Source: Acinetobacter rudis
GTDB lineage: Bacteria > Pseudomonadota > Gammaproteobacteria > Pseudomonadales > Moraxellaceae
Direction of reading: 5' to 3'
DNA length: 64,000 nt
Assembly: GCF_031157835.1 (NCBI RefSeq)
Contig: NZ_JAVIDR010000004.1
Location: forward strand, 124,001-188,000
The notes under the pieces were generated by a model. It was not told the origin of the DNA, did no database searches, and saw only the letters and a list, made by a program, of their open reading frames with translations. Within the stretch, counting starts at the first letter, position 1, and each line of letters starts with the position of its first letter. Positions 37,781 to 47,716 of this stretch are shown here, in pieces. The position numbers were made by a program, and so were the translations under genes.

Positions 37781-39118
37781 ATGAGTTATTTTGGTACAGA
37801 TGGTATTCGTGGTGAGTTTGGTCAATTTCCGATCACTCCGCAGTTCGCTTTACAACTTGGTTTTGCTGCAGGTAAAGTTTTAAAAAATATTCGTCCAAAT
37901 AAAAAACCTATCGTTGTAATGGGGAAAGATACCCGCTTATCAGGTTATATTTTAGAGTCTGCACTCCAAGCTGGTCTAAATGCTGCTGGTGTTTATGTAC
38001 ATTTATTGGGCCCTTTGCCAACGCCAGCCATTGCACATTTAACTCGTGCATTACATGCGGATGCAGGCATTGTAATTTCTGCTTCTCACAATCCATATTT
38101 TGATAACGGTATTAAATTTTTTTCAGGTGAAGGCAAAAAGCTTTCTAATGAATTGCAACAAGCGATTAACGCAGAACTTTCGAATGAGCTACATATCGAA
38201 GATAGTGCAAATTTAGGTAAGAGCGTACGTGTTAAAGATGCTAATGGTCGCTATATTGAATTTTGTAAATCTACATTCCCATACCATTATGATCTGCGAA
38301 ATTTAAAAGTTGTGATTGATTGCGCAAATGGTGCTGCATATAACGTTGGTCCTGCCGTATTTCGTGAGCTAGGTGCTAAAGTTATTGCAATGCATCATGT
38401 GCCAGATGGCCTTAATATTAATAAAGACTGTGGTTCTACTCATCCCGAACATTTACAAAAAGCAGTAGTTGAGCATGAAGCTGATCTTGGTATTGCATTT
38501 GATGGTGATGCCGATCGAGTAATTTTAGTTGATCGTCATGGGCAGTTAGTCACAGGGGATCACATATTATATATATTGGCTACTCAAGCACAGAAAAAAC
38601 CAGCGGGTATTGTTGGCACTGTAATGAGCAATATGGCACTAGAATTGGCTCTGAACAAAGCTAAGGTTCCTTTTGTACGGGCGAAGGTTGGAGATCGTTA
38701 CGTTTTACAAGCACTTGAAGAAAATGGTTGGAGCATTGGTGGTGAGCCTTCTGGTCATGTGTTAACCCTAGATAAAAGCACAACAGGCGATGCTATTATT
38801 GCGGCATTGCAAGTAATGACGGTTATGGTTGAACAGCAAAAATCCCTTGATGAACTGTTACAAGGTTTTGAGCTTTTCCCACAGATTTTAGTCAATGTAC
38901 GTCTTGATCAAATGATAGATCCTTATGACATTCCAGAGTTAGTGAATGAGTTCACTCAAGCGGAAACGAAAATGCAAGGTCGTGGCCGAATTTTAATTCG
39001 AAAATCTGGCACAGAACCTGTAATTCGCGTTATGGTTGAAGGTAATGACTTAGAAGAAGTCACAACGCTTGCCAACCATTTGGCAGATCAAATTCGTTTA
39101 CATGCCGCAACTGCTTAG
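37781..39118 (+). CDS. glmM: Phosphoglucosamine mutase
   Basis: GlmM interconverts glucosamine-6-phosphate and glucosamine-1-phosphate, linking GlmS to GlmU. The 445-residue protein begins [14 protein letters not shown]. The active-site phosphoserine is in [19 protein letters not shown] (about 98-116), the Mg loop is [16 protein letters not shown], the sugar loop is GGEPSGHV, and the phosphate loop is [15 protein letters not shown]. It starts a unit with pdxH and recJ (9-base and 0-base gaps). In this genome it is unlinked to glmU-glmS by about 34 kb. Confidence 0.98.
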   Translation: MSYFGTDGIRGEFGQFPITPQFALQLGFAAGKVLKNIRPNKKPIVVMGKDTRLSGYILESALQAGLNAAGVYVHLLGPLPTPAIAHLTRALHADAGIVISASHNPYFDNGIKFFSGEGKKLSNELQQAINAELSNELHIEDSANLGKSVRVKDANGRYIEFCKSTFPYHYDLRNLKVVIDCANGAAYNVGPAVFRELGAKVIAMHHVPDGLNINKDCGSTHPEHLQKAVVEHEADLGIAFDGDADRVILVDRHGQLVTGDHILYILATQAQKKPAGIVGTVMSNMALELALNKAKVPFVRAKVGDRYVLQALEENGWSIGGEPSGHVLTLDKSTTGDAIIAALQVMTVMVEQQKSLDELLQGFELFPQILVNVRLDQMIDPYDIPELVNEFTQAETKMQGRGRILIRKSGTEPVIRVMVEGNDLEEVTTLANHLADQIRLHAATA

Positions 39119-39127
39119 GATGTTGTT

Positions 39128-39781
39128 ATGAGCGATACAATTCAAGATTTAAGTGAACTACGATTAAGTTATCAAAAAGGGGAATTACTTGAGAATCAAG
39201 TTGATGCAGATCCCCATGAGCAATTTTTAGTTTGGTTTAATCAAGCATTAGAAGCAAAATTACATGAACCTTATGCCATGTATTTAGCAACTGCCGATCA
39301 TCAAGGTCATCCACATGTACGCACTGTATTATTGCGTGGTGCAACACATGCAGGCTATGACTTTTATACCAACTATGACAGTCAAAAAGGTTTAGATTTA
39401 GCTGCTAATCCGCATGCTGAATTATTATTCTATTGGCCAGAGCTTGAGAGACAGGTTCGCATTTCTGGATGTGTTGATAAAATCTCACTAGAAGAATCAA
39501 CGCAGTATTATCATAAGCGTCCTCGTGATAGCCAGATAGCAGCGCATATTAGTACACCACAAAGTGGCGCTATTGAGAGTCGTGAACTGCTTGAGCAGCG
39601 TTTCCATACCTTACAAGAGCAATTGGGACAAGCTGAAGCGATGAAACCTGAGTTTTGGGGAGGTTATCGTCTTGTTGCAACGTCTTTTGAGTTTTGGCAA
39701 GGCCGACCAAACCGTTTACATGATCGTTTAAACTATCAACTGGTCGAGGGGCGGTGGACAATACAGCGACTCATGCCTTAA
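39128..39781 (+). CDS. pdxH: Pyridoxine/pyridoxamine 5'-phosphate oxidase
   Basis: PdxH is an FMN enzyme that makes pyridoxal 5'-phosphate. The 217-residue protein has the split-barrel features MYLATADHQGHPHVRTVLLRG, DFYTNYDSQKGLDLAANPHAELLFYWPELERQVRISG (FMN binding), IAAHISTPQSGAIESRELL, and the C-terminal FWGGYRLVATSFEFWQGRPNRLHDRLNY. It lies between glmM and recJ; its stop codon abuts the recJ start. Confidence 0.97.
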   Translation: MSDTIQDLSELRLSYQKGELLENQVDADPHEQFLVWFNQALEAKLHEPYAMYLATADHQGHPHVRTVLLRGATHAGYDFYTNYDSQKGLDLAANPHAELLFYWPELERQVRISGCVDKISLEESTQYYHKRPRDSQIAAHISTPQSGAIESRELLEQRFHTLQEQLGQAEAMKPEFWGGYRLVATSFEFWQGRPNRLHDRLNYQLVEGRWTIQRLMP

Positions 39782-41485
39782 ATGTCTAAACTTCGTATTT
39801 TACAACGTCCTTACTTGAGTTCCCCTGAATGTTTTCAGGGGGTTCCCGTTTTTCTTGCTCAAATTTTAGCTGCACGTGGCGTCCAATCTGAGCGTGAATT
39901 AGAATTAAAGTTAAAGCATCTATTCACAACAGAAATGAAAGGTCTTTCTGCTGCAGTAGAGTTAGTTGATCAAGCCATTGATCAGCAAGCTAAAATAGTG
40001 ATTGTTGGTGACTATGATGCAGATGGTGCAACCAGTACGGCATTGATGCTGCTTGCGTTGAGGGCAATGGGGGCACAGGTTGATTACTTGGTTCCAGATC
40101 GCTTCAAATATGGTTATGGTTTAACGCCAGCAATTGCTGAACTTGCTTTTAGTCGTTTTCATCCTGATTTACTTATTACTGTAGATAACGGCATTTCAAG
40201 TCATGAAGGTGTAGCAAGTGCGCACGCTTTAGCAATGAAGGTCATTATTACTGATCATCATCTCACAACGAAAGCTCCCCCCGCAGCAGAGGCCGTAGTT
40301 AATCCAAATCAATTGGGTTGTCCATTTCCAAGTAAGGCATTAGCAGGTGTTGGCGTTGCTTTTTACTTATTGGCACATTTGAGTCGCCAACGTGAACAAC
40401 AAGGGAAATTGAGTGTCAAAATGACTCAATTTTTAGATTTAGTTGCACTTGGAACTTATGCTGATGTTGCAAGTTTAGATCACAATAATCGTATTTTGAT
40501 TGATGCAGGCGTGCAGCGTATTCGACAACAACAATGCCGTATTGGAATTACAGCTTTGCTTGATGTCGCAAACCGTGATGCCGCACAGTTACGAGCTGAA
40601 GATTTAGGTTTTGTACTTGGCCCAAGAATCAATGCGGCTGGTCGTATGGAGACTATGGATATTGGGATTGAGTGTTTATTGGCAACTGAGCCAACTCAAG
40701 CCTATGCGCTAGCAAGACAATTGAATCAACTTAATCTTGAACGTCGCCAAGTTGAAACGCAAATGAAGCAAGAAGCTTTAACGACATTATCTCAGATTCA
40801 GTTTGATCAAGACGATTTACCAGCCGCTTTGGTGATGTATGAAGAACATTGGCACCAAGGTGTGATTGGTATTGTTGCAGGACGTTTAAAAGAACAGTTT
40901 CATCGTCCAGCCATTGTATTCGCGGCTGGTCAAGATGGTATACATATCAAAGGCTCGGCACGCTCTATTGAAGGGATTCATATTCGGGATGCAATTGAAC
41001 GAATTGCGGAGAAACAGCCTAATTTAGTACGTTTTTTTGGTGGTCATGCCGCTGCTGCAGGTTTGACTATTCATAAAAATGATTTTGTCGCTTTTAAACA
41101 GGCATTTAATCAGCTGATTGCTGAGATGGATCCAGATATTTTTCAAGCAACATTGTGGACAGATGGTGAATTGGAGGAGGCTGCACTTCAGCTCAGCACC
41201 GTTGAGAAAATCGAGCAACTTGGACCTTGGGGACACCAGTTTCCAGCACCTGTTTTTCAGGGTGTTTTTCAGATTGATGATTATCGTTGGTTGAAGGATA
41301 CTCATCTTAAGCTGTGGTTAAGACTGGGTAATGGTGAACGTGTTGAAGCTATTGCCTTTTCTGCCAAAGATAAATTTACTTTTGATCAATCTAATGCGCA
41401 GGTAAATTTAGTCTATAGTTTAGATCGTAATGTATTTAATGGTCGAGTGAGTCTGCAGCTTAATGTCATCCACTTACAGCATTGA
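39782..41485 (+). CDS. recJ: Single-stranded-DNA-specific 5'-3' exonuclease RecJ
   Basis: RecJ degrades single-stranded DNA from the 5' end in recombination and mismatch repair. The 567-residue protein has the DHH-family motifs in order: IVIVGDYDADGATSTALM (about 76-93), LLITVDNGISSHEG, VIITDHHLTT, and the GGHAAAAGL motif of the DHHA1 domain (about 419-427). A C-terminal OB-like domain follows. The ATG follows the pdxH stop with no gap, so translation is coupled. Confidence 0.97.
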   Translation: MSKLRILQRPYLSSPECFQGVPVFLAQILAARGVQSERELELKLKHLFTTEMKGLSAAVELVDQAIDQQAKIVIVGDYDADGATSTALMLLALRAMGAQVDYLVPDRFKYGYGLTPAIAELAFSRFHPDLLITVDNGISSHEGVASAHALAMKVIITDHHLTTKAPPAAEAVVNPNQLGCPFPSKALAGVGVAFYLLAHLSRQREQQGKLSVKMTQFLDLVALGTYADVASLDHNNRILIDAGVQRIRQQQCRIGITALLDVANRDAAQLRAEDLGFVLGPRINAAGRMETMDIGIECLLATEPTQAYALARQLNQLNLERRQVETQMKQEALTTLSQIQFDQDDLPAALVMYEEHWHQGVIGIVAGRLKEQFHRPAIVFAAGQDGIHIKGSARSIEGIHIRDAIERIAEKQPNLVRFFGGHAAAAGLTIHKNDFVAFKQAFNQLIAEMDPDIFQATLWTDGELEEAALQLSTVEKIEQLGPWGHQFPAPVFQGVFQIDDYRWLKDTHLKLWLRLGNGERVEAIAFSAKDKFTFDQSNAQVNLVYSLDRNVFNGRVSLQLNVIHLQH

Positions 41486-41529
41486 TCAGGCTGTATCGGC
41501 TGCAACTTTATCTAGGTTTAATCTTAAAT

Positions 41530-41560
41530 AACAATGCCGCTCATATTGAGCGGCATTGTT
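41530..41560. terminator. Bidirectional terminator between recJ and the porin-like gene
   Basis: AACAATGCCGCTCA and TGAGCGGCATTGTT form a 14-bp perfect stem with a 3-base loop. It serves the convergent recJ and porin-like genes. Confidence 0.85.
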
Positions 41561-41589
41561 GTTTGTACGATTAGCACATCTCTAAGAAA

Positions 41590-42378
41590 TTAGAAACGGT
41601 ACGCTGCACGGACTGCATAGTTATTGTCGTTGTCACCAAAACCAGCACGACCTTCTAAGCTCACGTTTTGGTTGAAGAATTTCTTCGCAGAAATGCCCCA
41701 CTCATCAGCCTTAGTTAAGTCATTGTTGTAGTAGTCAACACCAAAACTTAGTGTTTTGTCTAAGTAGAAGTCACTGCGAACACGGTACTCATCAAGATCA
41801 CCGAATGCGCCAGAAGCTTCAAAATTCATGTCATAGTTACCTACTTGAGTAACATATTTTGCACGTACAGTTGGGTCAGCACCGTCAGTTTTTTTACGGT
41901 AATCACCTTGGTCTTCTTTCTTATCGTAACCAGTTACACCTAATGCAAGTAATAAACCTGGAGTAGGAAGATAACCAATCTCAGCACCGTAAGTTGTTAC
42001 ACGGTTTTTATAGTCTTGTTTGTTGACTTTAGTTTCATCACGACCAGCACGGCCACTTACATAGAAATCAGTGTTTGGAACGAAGTATTCAAGACCTGCG
42101 TTAAAGTGTGTATCTTTAGTGCCTTTATTATCACCATAACGGAAATCTGCATTTACATTACTTGCACGGTCAAGGAATGCTGCTTCATTTAATGGTGAAT
42201 TACGTGTTTGGACAGGTTTGAAGTAGTAAGTACCATCAATGGCAAAGTTATTTGTATCATTACCTTGATCACGGTCAGTATAACTATAAGTACCGCCGAC
42301 TTCAGCTTGGTACGCTTGAGCCGAAATAGAAAATGCACTTGCTGAAATGATCGCAGTGAGAATGGCTAATTTTTTCAT
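41590..42378 (-). CDS. Putative outer-membrane beta-barrel (porin-like) protein
   Basis: A 262-residue exported protein. The start at 42378 gives the signal peptide MKKLAILTAIISASAFSISAQA, cut before YQAEVGG; GGGGGA precedes the ATG. The mature part is rich in Asp, Tyr and Gly with alternating polar/hydrophobic stretches (FAIDGTYYFKP, ADFRYGDN, VDYYNNDLTK). It ends AVRAAYRF, with the C-terminal Phe that the BAM complex recognises. This is the pattern of a 12- to 14-strand barrel resembling proteins annotated 'putative porin' in Acinetobacter. The substrate is unknown. Confidence 0.82.
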   Translation of the reverse strand: MKKLAILTAIISASAFSISAQAYQAEVGGTYSYTDRDQGNDTNNFAIDGTYYFKPVQTRNSPLNEAAFLDRASNVNADFRYGDNKGTKDTHFNAGLEYFVPNTDFYVSGRAGRDETKVNKQDYKNRVTTYGAEIGYLPTPGLLLALGVTGYDKKEDQGDYRKKTDGADPTVRAKYVTQVGNYDMNFEASGAFGDLDEYRVRSDFYLDKTLSFGVDYYNNDLTKADEWGISAKKFFNQNVSLEGRAGFGDNDNNYAVRAAYRF

Positions 42379-42814
42379 GGCTTTCCCCCAAGGAGAGTCA
42401 ATATTAATAAAATAAAAAAACATTTTTTGTTACAACTTCAGTCTAATGGAAAATGAGTATTCGTCAATCACTGTAATGCTCAATATGGTTTTTTTTAAAA
42501 GATTATATAAAAAACTTTTATTTAACTTGTTGAATTATAATGTCTAATTTCAAGTGTTATCTTTTTATTAACAAGATGGATATAAGATGTGTTTTACAAT
42601 TTTATACCAATTACTTTAAAAACAGATTAAATATTGAAAATATTAAAGAGAAATAGAGTAAAAAATTAATATAAAAGATTGGGTTATAGCGTGTTTCATC
42701 AAGATGCTGCATTTAAATTATGTCCGTTAAAACAGAATGCGACATTGGCTTATATGGATGTTTGGGTTGTTATGCTAAAATCTGCACGTTTATCGATTTA
42801 CAAGGATTCAACGC
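42379..42814. other. Gene-free AT-rich stretch between the porin-like gene and prfB
   Basis: About 436 bases containing divergent promoters. Near the prfB end, TGCTAAAAT at 42773-42781 looks like an extended -10 element. I see no hairpin with a T-run and no convincing small ORF. Confidence 0.4.
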
Positions 42815-43910
42815 GTGGAAATTAATCCCTATCTAAACCAATTAAAAGACTTAAACGACCGTGGTCAAACATTACGGGGGTATCTTTGACTACGATCTAA
42901 AGAAAGAGCGTTTAGAAGAGGTCCTTCGTGAGTTAGAAGATCCAGCGATTTGGAACGATCAAAGTCGTGCTCAGGCAATGGCTAAAGAAAAAGGCGAGTT
43001 AGAAAACGTCTTAAATGTATTAGATCAGCTGAGTGATCAGTTGGATGATGCACAGGCGATGTTAGACTTGGCTGTTGAGGCTGATGATGAAAGCCTGCTT
43101 GTTGAAGTACAAACCGAATTAAATGCAGCAGAAAAAGATTTAGCTGGACTTGAGTTCCGCCGTATGTTTAATCACCCAATGGACCCAAATCCATGTTTCG
43201 TGGAAATTCAAGCAGGTTCTGGTGGTACTGAGGCGCAAGACTGGGCATCAATGTTACTTCGTATGTATTTACGTTGGATTGAACGTCATGGTTTTAAAGG
43301 CGAACTCATGGAAGTCTCTGATGGTGATGTTGCAGGTATTAAGTCAGCAACGATCCGTGTAGAAGGTGAGTTTGCTTATGGCTGGTTACGTACTGAGACT
43401 GGTGTACACCGTTTAGTTCGTAAGTCACCTTTTGACTCTGGTAATCGTCGTCATACTTCATTTTCTGCAGTATTTATTTCCCCAGAAGTTGATGACAACA
43501 TTGATATTGAGATCAATCCATCAGATGTACGTACTGATACTTATCGTGCTTCTGGTGCCGGTGGTCAGCACATTAACAAAACAGACTCCGCTGTCCGTTT
43601 AACACATACACCAACGGGAATCGTGGTGGCGTGTCAGAACCAACGTTCACAACATGCCAACCGAGATCAAGCATGGAAACAATTGCGTGCCAAGTTGTAT
43701 GAATTAGAAATGTCTAAACGAAATGAAGCTGCACAAGCATTAGAAGATTCTAAATCGGATATTGGTTGGGGGAGTCAGATTCGTTCTTATGTGCTTGATG
43801 ATTCTCGTATCAAGGACTTACGTACTGGTGTTGAAAATTCAAATACGGGTGCAGTACTTGATGGAGATCTCGATAAATTTATCGAGGCCAGCTTGAAGCA
43901 AGGCGTTTAA
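42815..43910 (+). CDS. prfB: Peptide chain release factor 2 (programmed +1 frameshift)
   Basis: RF2 releases peptides at UGA and UAA. The true start is a GTG at 42815 (AAGGA eight bases upstream), encoding [17 protein letters not shown] before an in-frame TGA at 42887-42889. Reading resumes in the +1 frame at GAC (42888), giving 364 residues in all, against 365 in E. coli. Motifs in the main part are the anticodon-like SPF in [18 protein letters not shown] and the catalytic GGQ in [19 protein letters not shown]. The residue matching E. coli position 246 is Ala, as in the more active RF2 forms. A start at 42861 would miss the N-terminus. Confidence 0.97.
42872..42890 (+). promoter_or_regulatory. 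prfB programmed frameshift site
   Basis: TTACGGGGGTATCTTTGAC carries the Shine-Dalgarno-like GGGGGT three bases before the slippery CTT and the TGA stop, the same layout as in E. coli prfB. Low RF2 favours slippage at TGA, giving autoregulation. Confidence 0.95.
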
Positions 43911-43996
43911 GCTGAGATACAGACATTACCTGTGTAGGACAGTCAATGGCTACAGCTGTTTGTTCAGTCATCAATATTATTGAGGAGTAGCAGGTT

Positions 43997-44320
43997 TTGT
44001 CTGTAAATGAATCATATTCAATGGACGTGGATTTAATTTTTAAAGCACTTTCTAATCCTTTGAGGCGTCAAGTGTTGCAGTGGTTAAAATACCCTGAACA
44101 ATATTTTGCCATAGACCAAGGACAAGATTTTCAACGTGGTGTTTGTGCAGGACATATTGAGCGTCTAGGCAATGTTTCACAGTCGACAATGTCGAATCAT
44201 CTATCCATTCTGCAACAGGCAGGTTTGGTTTCGGTACAAAAACATGGACAGTGGTGCTATTTTTCGCGGAACGATGAATTGATTCAACAATATATCAAAC
44301 ATGTCCAAGAGACTTTGTGA
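43997..44320 (+). CDS. ArsR-family winged-helix transcriptional regulator
   Basis: A 107-residue ArsR/SmtB-fold repressor: IFKALSNPLRRQVLQWLKYPE at the N-terminus and the recognition helix VSQSTMSNHLSILQQAGLVSVQKHGQWCYFSRN. It lacks the CVC metal box of ArsR and CadC; single Cys occur in VCAGH and WCYF, so metal sensing is not indicated. A TTG start at 43997 is preceded by GAGGAG nine bases upstream; an ATG at 44021 lacks such a site. It stands between prfB and waaA. The target is unknown. Confidence 0.85.
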   Translation: MSVNESYSMDVDLIFKALSNPLRRQVLQWLKYPEQYFAIDQGQDFQRGVCAGHIERLGNVSQSTMSNHLSILQQAGLVSVQKHGQWCYFSRNDELIQQYIKHVQETL

Positions 44321-44419
44321 AACGAGTAAATAATTGAGCGAGTTTCTCTGCTAAATGCTTGGTTTCGACCTGTATGCTTTGATATATTGCGTTAATTAGA
44401 TTTCAGACAGGGCGCAGGC

Positions 44420-45718
44420 TTGACTACCCCAATTTGGTATAACCTTGCATTATTTTTAATTAAGCCTTTTTATAAATGGCGTATAAAAAAGCGTGCGACT
44501 AATTCAGAACAATACCAAACAGAATGCTTAGAACGTTTTGGGCCATTTCAGCCAGCTTTAAATACTGCAACAATTTGGTTTCATGCAGTTTCGGTTGGTG
44601 AAACCAATGCCGCTCAACCTTTAATTGAGCATTACTTAACATTAGGTCATGCGGTTTTAGTAACCAACACGACTACTACGGGGCAGGCACGTAGTCAGGC
44701 ATTATTTGCTAAAGATGAATATGCGGGTTTATTCCAAGCAGTGTATTTACCTGCCGATCAAAAACAAATTGTCCGCGCTTTTTTCACTCAATATCAGCCC
44801 AAAATTTTATTATTGGTGGAAACTGAATTATGGCCAAATTTGCTTGATCAGGCGACTCAGTTTGCTGTTCCTAGTTTACTCATTAATGCACGCCTTTCAG
44901 AGAAGTCTGCCCAAGCTTATGCAAAGGTATCTTCATTAACTGCCCCAATGTTACAGTGTTTAAGCCAAATTTTGGCGCAAGATCAGGCTACACAACAACG
45001 CTTTAATGATTTGGGCGCAGACTTAAATAAGAATAAGGTTGTGGGGAGTATCAAATATGATATTCAAGCACCTATAGGTTTGGCTGAGCAAAAGCTAAAG
45101 TTATTGCAAAACTGGCAATTGGCCAAACGTAAAATTATTACAATTGCAAGTACGCACGCTCCAGAAGAACAAAAAATACTGGCATTGTTAAAACCACTCT
45201 TAGACCAGCATCGTGATTATGTCTGCATTGTTGTACCACGTCATCCTGAGCGTTTTGATGCTATTTTTAATTTATGTCAAAGTTTAAAACTTGACACACA
45301 GCGTCGAAGTCTGGGACAAAAAATAGAAGTTGATACTCAAGTCTATTTGGCTGATTCTATGGGAGAATTATGGCTGTGGTATGCACTAAGTCAGGTCTGT
45401 TTTGTGGGTGGATCTTTAAATGAGCCAGGTGGTGGTCATAATATTTTAGAACCTTTGGTACTGAATGTAGCTACAGTGATTGGTCCAAATTATTTTAATT
45501 TTCAAAGTATTGTAGATGAATTTTTAAATTCTAAAGCCATCTTACTTGGCCAAGATGCACAGCAAGTTGTACAGCAATTACAAGCATGTATAGAAGATCC
45601 AGCTCTAGCTGAGCAATTGAATACAGATGCGCAGCATGTCCTCATGCGTAATCGTGGATCATTGCAGCGGCATATTGATGTCATTGATCGGTATTTGATG
45701 GATGTTACTGAGGGATGA
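44420..45718 (+). CDS. waaA: 3-deoxy-D-manno-octulosonic acid (Kdo) transferase
   Basis: WaaA (KdtA) transfers Kdo to lipid IVA in LPS/LOS assembly at the inner membrane. The 432-residue protein has an N-terminal membrane-associated segment (YNLALFLIKPFYKWRIKKR), the glycosyltransferase-30 domain motif WFHAVSVGETNAAQPLI, LLLVETELWPNLLDQA with the catalytic Glu region, and STHAPEE and GGSLNEPGGGHNILEP in the C-terminal glycosyltransferase-B lobe. The start is TTG. Its stop overlaps the rsmE start by 4 bases (ATGA). Confidence 0.96.
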   Translation: MTTPIWYNLALFLIKPFYKWRIKKRATNSEQYQTECLERFGPFQPALNTATIWFHAVSVGETNAAQPLIEHYLTLGHAVLVTNTTTTGQARSQALFAKDEYAGLFQAVYLPADQKQIVRAFFTQYQPKILLLVETELWPNLLDQATQFAVPSLLINARLSEKSAQAYAKVSSLTAPMLQCLSQILAQDQATQQRFNDLGADLNKNKVVGSIKYDIQAPIGLAEQKLKLLQNWQLAKRKIITIASTHAPEEQKILALLKPLLDQHRDYVCIVVPRHPERFDAIFNLCQSLKLDTQRRSLGQKIEVDTQVYLADSMGELWLWYALSQVCFVGGSLNEPGGGHNILEPLVLNVATVIGPNYFNFQSIVDEFLNSKAILLGQDAQQVVQQLQACIEDPALAEQLNTDAQHVLMRNRGSLQRHIDVIDRYLMDVTEG

Positions 45719-46428
45719 ATATTGTACTTCTCTCTGAAGAACAGTGTCAGGCAGACATTTGGTTTACAGAGAATCCGCGCCAATTACAACATATTCATCA
45801 GCATTTGGCTTTAAATGTTGGAGATACTCTCAAAGTCGGTATTCGCTCTAAGCTCAGATATTTAACACAAGTTACTCAGCTTACAGAACAGCGTATAGAG
45901 CTTCGGCCTATAAGTAGTCAAGCACCTGCAGCAAAATTACCGATTACTTTGATTGTTGCTATGCCTAGACCTAAAGTATTACGCCGTTTGATTATGGATA
46001 GTGTTAGTCTTGGGGTAGAGAAAATTGTGCTTATACATAGCTATCGTGTGGATAAAAGCTATTGGCAAAGCCCATTTCTTAGGCAGATTGATGATTATGT
46101 CACGCTCGGTTTAGAGCAAGCAGGCGATACAATTGCACCTAATATTGAAATTTTTAAACGTTTTAAACCATTTGTAGAAGATATCTTACCGACGTATTTA
46201 AGTCCTGAACGACCAGCTTTTGTTGCACACCCTTATGCAGAAAAAACGATGCCTTTCGCTTGTGATCATGGTTGTACTGTGATTATTGGTCCTGAGGGTG
46301 GTTTTATTCCTTATGAGATTGAATTATTAGAAAAAAATGGTGTGCAGGCAGTGAGTTTAGGTTCACGTATATTACGTACGGAAACTGCTATTTCTTATAT
46401 TTTAGGTCGGTTGATGAGTCGATTTTAA
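45715..46428 (+). CDS. rsmE: 16S rRNA (uracil(1498)-N(3))-methyltransferase
   Basis: RsmE methylates U1498 of 16S rRNA. The 237-residue SPOUT-family protein has an N-terminal PUA-like domain (residues 1-70) and the C-terminal trefoil-knot motifs VIIGPEGGFIPYEIELLEKNGVQAVSLGSRILRTETAISYILG, which bind S-adenosylmethionine. It overlaps waaA by 4 bases, so translation is coupled. Confidence 0.96.
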   Translation: MNIVLLSEEQCQADIWFTENPRQLQHIHQHLALNVGDTLKVGIRSKLRYLTQVTQLTEQRIELRPISSQAPAAKLPITLIVAMPRPKVLRRLIMDSVSLGVEKIVLIHSYRVDKSYWQSPFLRQIDDYVTLGLEQAGDTIAPNIEIFKRFKPFVEDILPTYLSPERPAFVAHPYAEKTMPFACDHGCTVIIGPEGGFIPYEIELLEKNGVQAVSLGSRILRTETAISYILGRLMSRF

Positions 46429-46432
46429 TGGC

Positions 46433-46463
46433 GGAGTCTACTTGAATGATTCAACTAGACTCC
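46433..46463. terminator. Hairpin between convergent rsmE and the MscS-type gene
   Basis: GGAGTCTA and TAGACTCC plus inner TTGAA/TTCAA arms form a 13-pair stem with one mismatch and a 3-base loop. The plus strand continues AGCAATTTTATT. It is probably a shared terminator, weak by T-run. Confidence 0.65.
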
Positions 46464-46470
46464 AGCAATT

Positions 46471-47454
46471 TTATTCATCGTTTGAGAGTGTGGTGAGTTG
46501 AGCATCACCACGGAATACTTTTACTTCTTGAACTGGGTAAGGGATAGAGATTTTTTCTTGATGGAAGGCTTCAACAACACGTTCTTGTACTTGACTGATG
46601 GATGCCGAGGTTGAGGTTTCTTGTGTATCAACCCACCAAATAACACTGAGTTTGACAGAAAAATCTGCGAGATTGCTTACGTTTACACTAAATTTAGGTG
46701 TTGTTAAAATGGTTTGTTCTCGATCCAAAATAGCCAAAATAATGTGTTTGGCTTTTTGTACATCATCCTCATAGCCAATTCCGACATTAAATTCACAACG
46801 TCGCTGAGTGTATGCTGTGCTGACAATAACTGAGCTGGTATAAACTGTTGCATTCGGAATAACGACGCGGCGGCCATCTGGTGAACGCAAGAATGTTGCA
46901 CGAACTTGAATATCTTCTACGGTGCCTTCCATATTATTGACAATAATGGTGTCACCAATGCGAAACGGTTCACCTAGTAAAATTAAAATACCCGATAACA
47001 TATTTTGGAAAATATCTTTGAAGGCAAAGCCAATCGCAACAGAACCAATACCTAGTGCACTCATGAGCTGTGCAGGTGTAAAGCCAGGAATAGCAATAAC
47101 CATCGCAATCAGAAAGCCGAAGAATACAATTAGGGTGCTGCCCAGTCGGTTCAAAACCAACACAAGGTTTTGTCGTGTATAGGAACGATTGGCAATTGTT
47201 TTACTGATGAAGAACTTAAATAGCTTGGATAGAAGCCAAAAGATCAGAATAACAATGATGGCAATAATAATATAAGGTACACGTTGCCAAAAACTATCCA
47301 TGATTTTATCAATTATAGTGTAGGCATCATTATATTTTGCAGTTTGAGCAATGACGGTTTGTGCTGTTTTTTCACCGGCATTTTGTAATAGTTGTGCAGT
47401 ATTTTCACTCACTATACTTAATTTATCAGTATGAGTTGTCACGTTTTTTTCCAT
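46471..47454 (-). CDS. MscS-family small-conductance mechanosensitive channel
   Basis: A 327-residue inner-membrane protein that releases solutes under hypo-osmotic stress. It has an N-terminal periplasmic or amphipathic segment and transmembrane helices at about 60-84 and 102-128, then the pore helix region ALGIGSVAIGFAFKDIFQNMLSGILILLGEPFRIGDTI, the MscS signature. A C-terminal cytoplasmic beta/alpha-beta domain follows (GTVEDIQVRATFLRSPDGRRVVIPNATVYTS). It has more N-terminal sequence than E. coli MscS (286 residues) and otherwise matches the core family. It is convergent with rsmE. Confidence 0.94.
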   Translation of the reverse strand: MEKNVTTHTDKLSIVSENTAQLLQNAGEKTAQTVIAQTAKYNDAYTIIDKIMDSFWQRVPYIIIAIIVILIFWLLSKLFKFFISKTIANRSYTRQNLVLVLNRLGSTLIVFFGFLIAMVIAIPGFTPAQLMSALGIGSVAIGFAFKDIFQNMLSGILILLGEPFRIGDTIIVNNMEGTVEDIQVRATFLRSPDGRRVVIPNATVYTSSVIVSTAYTQRRCEFNVGIGYEDDVQKAKHIILAILDREQTILTTPKFSVNVSNLADFSVKLSVIWWVDTQETSTSASISQVQERVVEAFHQEKISIPYPVQEVKVFRGDAQLTTLSNDE

Positions 47455-47716
47455 TTAAAATGAATAGATATTCTATTGCTAAAGCACAGTACATCATATT
47501 TTATTTAACATATTTTTTCATTTTTGCAAGTCTATTGGGCAAGACTAAATTAATGCAGGATCTTGATGTGGTCATAAAATTGAACAAATAGTCAGCGATT
47601 TTTATCCATTAGGCCAATAATTTGCGTTATGGTATTCAGGTCATCATCATAAAAAGTAACAGTGGAATGTAGGATTAACCTTCTCGTGAAGAGATAAAAC
47701 AACAAGGAAGAGTCGA

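Noticed and set aside
42861..42887. GTG start within the prfB zero-frame overlap
   Set aside because: The programmed frameshift from the GTG at 42815 explains the gene and restores the family length.
47361..47591. 76-codon plus-strand ORF opposite the MscS gene start
   Set aside because: Mostly antisense to a clear gene, no ribosome-binding site, hydrophobic by AT bias.
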